This document shows, one piece after another, positions 5,385 to 6,456 of a DNA stretch of 6,456 bases. A program made the position numbers and the translations under genes. The notes beneath the pieces are model-generated. The model was not told where the DNA came from. It did no database searches and saw nothing but the letters and a program-made list of their open reading frames with translations. The stretch spans positions 1 through 6,456 of the forward strand of contig CAZCAI010000214.1 of the NCBI GenBank assembly GCA_964496595.1. Direction: 5' to 3'. The first letter of the stretch is position 1. Every line of letters begins with the position of its first letter. The DNA comes from JAAAOZ01 sp964496595. Lineage in GTDB: Bacteria; Chloroflexota; Anaerolineae; B4-G1; SLSP01.

Positions 5385-5423
5385 GCTTTGCAAAAACTTC
5401 CAGCCTCGGAGGCAAGGGCTTTG

Positions 5424-5480
5424 TGTTACAATATAGACAATGGTGACCGTTACTCGTCCCATCCTATTTAATCAAAGGAG
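5424..5480 (+). promoter_or_regulatory. Probable extended -10 promoter and ribosome binding site of the UPF0175 gene
   Basis: TGTTACAAT (5424-5432) combines a TGn extension with a good -10 hexamer TACAAT; no matching -35 is evident, which extended -10 promoters tolerate. Transcription would start near 5439, giving a leader of about 48 bases. AAAGGAG (5474-5480) lies 6 bases before the ATG at 5487. The upstream terminator supports an independent transcript. Confidence 0.5.
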
Positions 5481-5486
5481 TCGTAA

Positions 5487-5756
5487 ATGGTTAAGCGAGC
5501 TACTGTGTCCTATCCCGAAGAACTCCCAAAAACCCTCAAAATGTCCGACGCTGAATTTGTGCATACCCTGAGCTTTATGGCGGCGGCCAAACTTTATGAA
5601 TTGGGGCGCCTTTCAGCCGGCAAGGCTGCGAGCTTGGCCGGTATGAATCGATTGACCTTCCTCCGGCGCTTGAATGAGGTCAACGTTCCGGCCATCAATT
5701 TACGGGGTGAGGAGATCACGGCGGAAATCCAGGCTGCGCGAGAGTTGGCCGAGTGA
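5487..5756 (+). CDS. UPF0175 family protein (antitoxin-like)
   Basis: This 89-residue protein matches the UPF0175 family, small predicted helix-turn-helix proteins often encoded beside a PIN-like (DUF3368) toxin and therefore regarded as probable antitoxins. The family core is clear: MAAAKLYELGRLSAGKAASL followed by AGMNRLTFLRRLNE (31-64), where the helix-turn-helix would lie, and then VPAINLRGEEI (67-77). The N-terminal segment (VSYPEELPKTL) is the usual short strand. AAAGGAG sits 6 bases before the ATG. No toxin gene follows: the only overlapping in-frame start (GTG at 5753 within GTGA) reaches a stop after 15 codons. It is either an orphan antitoxin, a stand-alone regulator, or half of a module whose partner was lost. 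Its target is unknown. Confidence 0.85.
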   Translation: MVKRATVSYPEELPKTLKMSDAEFVHTLSFMAAAKLYELGRLSAGKAASLAGMNRLTFLRRLNEVNVPAINLRGEEITAEIQAARELAE

Positions 5757-5770
5757 CGATTTGGGTCACC

Positions 5771-5800
5771 GTTGCGGTGTTTTTCCGCTATGAGCTGTAG
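5771..5800 (+). pseudogene. Possible 3' remnant of a second baeRF gene
   Basis: This stretch reads VAVFFRYEL-stop in one frame, against IAALFRYEL-stop at the end of the intact baeRF gene (5299-5328). The DNA matches at 23 of 30 positions, and all seven differences are transitions; the stop codons are TAG and TAA. No further similarity is evident upstream, where the UPF0175 gene ends at 5756. It may be the tail of a degraded or replaced duplicate. The shortness of the match keeps confidence low. Confidence 0.35.
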
Positions 5801-5830
5801 CATTTCCTAAGCGGCGCATACGCATCCAAT

Positions 5831-5862
5831 AAAAAAAGCGGGCCGGTTATCCGGCCCGCTTT
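5831..5862 (-). terminator. Intrinsic terminator of the minus-strand membrane gene, possibly bidirectional
   Basis: AAAGCGGGCCGG (5835-5846) and CCGGCCCGCTTT (5851-5862) form a perfect 12-bp stem with a TTAT loop. Read on the minus strand, the stem ends in a run of seven T residues, so it mainly terminates the convergent gene whose stop codon is 31 bases away. On the plus strand the T-run is only TTT, so it may weakly stop UPF0175 transcripts as well. Confidence 0.9.
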
Positions 5863-5893
5863 CGACATGTCAACCAATTGACAGAAGCGCTCT

Positions 5894-6456
5894 CTAATAA
5901 TCCTCGAAGCGCTCCTGGAATTGCTCGCGCCCGGAGAGCATGAAGCTGGCGGCGATGATCATGATGAGGAAGGGCAGGACGCTCAGCCAGACGCCGACCT
6001 TGGCCGCCTCGCCGGCGCCGAACTGGAAGAGTTCCTGTCCGTAGAGGCCGGTCGAGATGCCCAGGCCGATGATCAAACCGCCCAAGGCGCCGACGGCCAT
6101 TAAAATGGCCCCAATCTGCTTGGCGAAGCCCGCTGAGACATCCTCTTCGCGCATAATGTCGGTCCAGATCAAGCCCCACTGCTCGATGCGCGGATAGAGC
6201 AACAGAAGCAGCGGCGGCCCCAAAATGGCCTGGGCGATGAAGTTGTTGAGCGTGATGATCCCGGCCAGGTAGGCGAAGGGAATCATGCCGGCCAGATCCA
6301 AATACCAGGCGATGATGATCCCGCAGGCAGCGGCAGCGACCAACGTGATGATGAGGTAGGCTGCCAACTTGCGCCAACTATCTGTGTTCTGCGACATATC
6401 ATCTTTGGATACCAACCCTATCGCGCCCCACATCTTGTAGGGAATGAAGCCCAGAT
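5894..6456 (-). CDS. Multi-pass membrane protein, probable ECF-type transporter S component (partial)
   Basis: The frame stays open to the right edge and reads LGFIPYKMWGAIGLVSKDD across the first available ATG (6431-6433), so the real start is beyond the window. Of the visible 187 residues, four hydrophobic segments are clear, numbered from that ATG: about 23-43 (AAYLIITLVAAAACGIII), 49-79 (FAYLAGIITLNNFIAQAI), 105-127 and 146-166. The FIPYKMWG block, the LDLAGMIPFAYL turn and the ITLNNFIAQAILGPPLLLLL helix resemble S components of energy-coupling factor transporters, which bind vitamins or metal ions. This is recognition by pattern, and the substrate cannot be named. The last two helices could be a C-terminal extension. 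The C-terminus (REQFQERFEDY) is charged. A strong terminator follows, and the gene converges on UPF0175. Confidence 0.55.
   Translation of the reverse strand, partial: LGFIPYKMWGAIGLVSKDDMSQNTDSWRKLAAYLIITLVAAAACGIIIAWYLDLAGMIPFAYLAGIITLNNFIAQAILGPPLLLLLYPRIEQWGLIWTDIMREEDVSAGFAKQIGAILMAVGALGGLIIGLGISTGLYGQELFQFGAGEAAKVGVWLSVLPFLIMIIAASFMLSGREQFQERFEDY

Noticed and set aside
5380..5396. TTTTTGC/GCAAAAA hairpin as an independent terminator or operator
   Set aside because: It overlaps the T-run of the baeRF terminator, and its short AT-rich stem is simply explained by that T-run meeting a nearby A-run.
5442..5773. GGTGACCGTT (5442-5451) and GGTCACCGTT (5764-5773) flanking the UPF0175 gene as possible insertion direct repeats
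   Set aside because: Ten bases with one mismatch and no other transposon feature is within chance expectation for a window this size.
5847..6377. Second minus-strand open frame overlapping the membrane protein
   Set aside because: Its product is rich in Arg, His and Gly with no ordered hydrophobic helices, typical of a shifted reading of the real membrane gene.

Overview
The window is moderately GC-rich bacterial chromosome with short intergenic leaders, mostly strong AGGAGG-type ribosome binding sites and no mobile element, tRNA or rRNA that I can see. The combination of a family 1 encapsulin with a stand-alone ferritin-like cargo, a baeRF family 3 protein, a UPF0175 protein and a probable ECF-type S component would suit a Chloroflexota (Anaerolineae-like) genome. 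That placement is an inference from gene content, not from a marker gene.

Layout from left to right. Positions 1-426 hold the 3' part of an OmpR/PhoB-type response regulator. It is followed by a run of small stem-loops ending in an intrinsic terminator (534-576) and then an AT-richer control region with two palindromes. Positions 796-1693 hold a probable two-gene operon: a receiver-only (CheY-like) response regulator and a small protein with two membrane helices. Positions 1694-1896 hold two consecutive inverted repeats, the second an 84-bp imperfect hairpin whose arms are themselves palindromes. Positions 1897-2632 hold a DJ-1/PfpI family protein overlapped by a small uncharacterised ORF.

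The centre (2740-3966) is the most interesting part: a 123-residue ferritin-like protein ending in a TIGSLKS tag, then an encapsulin shell gene. Together they encode a protein nanocompartment that probably takes up and mineralises iron. A 15-bp inverted repeat separates this pair from a baeRF family 3 gene (4162-5328), which resembles the eRF1/Pelota superfamily and ends at a strong terminator. A UPF0175 gene (antitoxin-like) follows with its own probable promoter but no toxin. Just after it lies a 30-bp stretch resembling the 3' end of the baeRF gene. A terminator with its T-run on the minus strand then separates this from a convergent membrane protein gene that runs off the right edge.

Read together, the plus-strand genes look like stress and redox functions (DJ-1-like protein, iron-storing compartment, predicted ribosome-associated factor) next to phosphorelay regulators. 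Short tandem duplications lie in the leaders of the cargo, encapsulin and baeRF genes, just upstream of each ribosome binding site.
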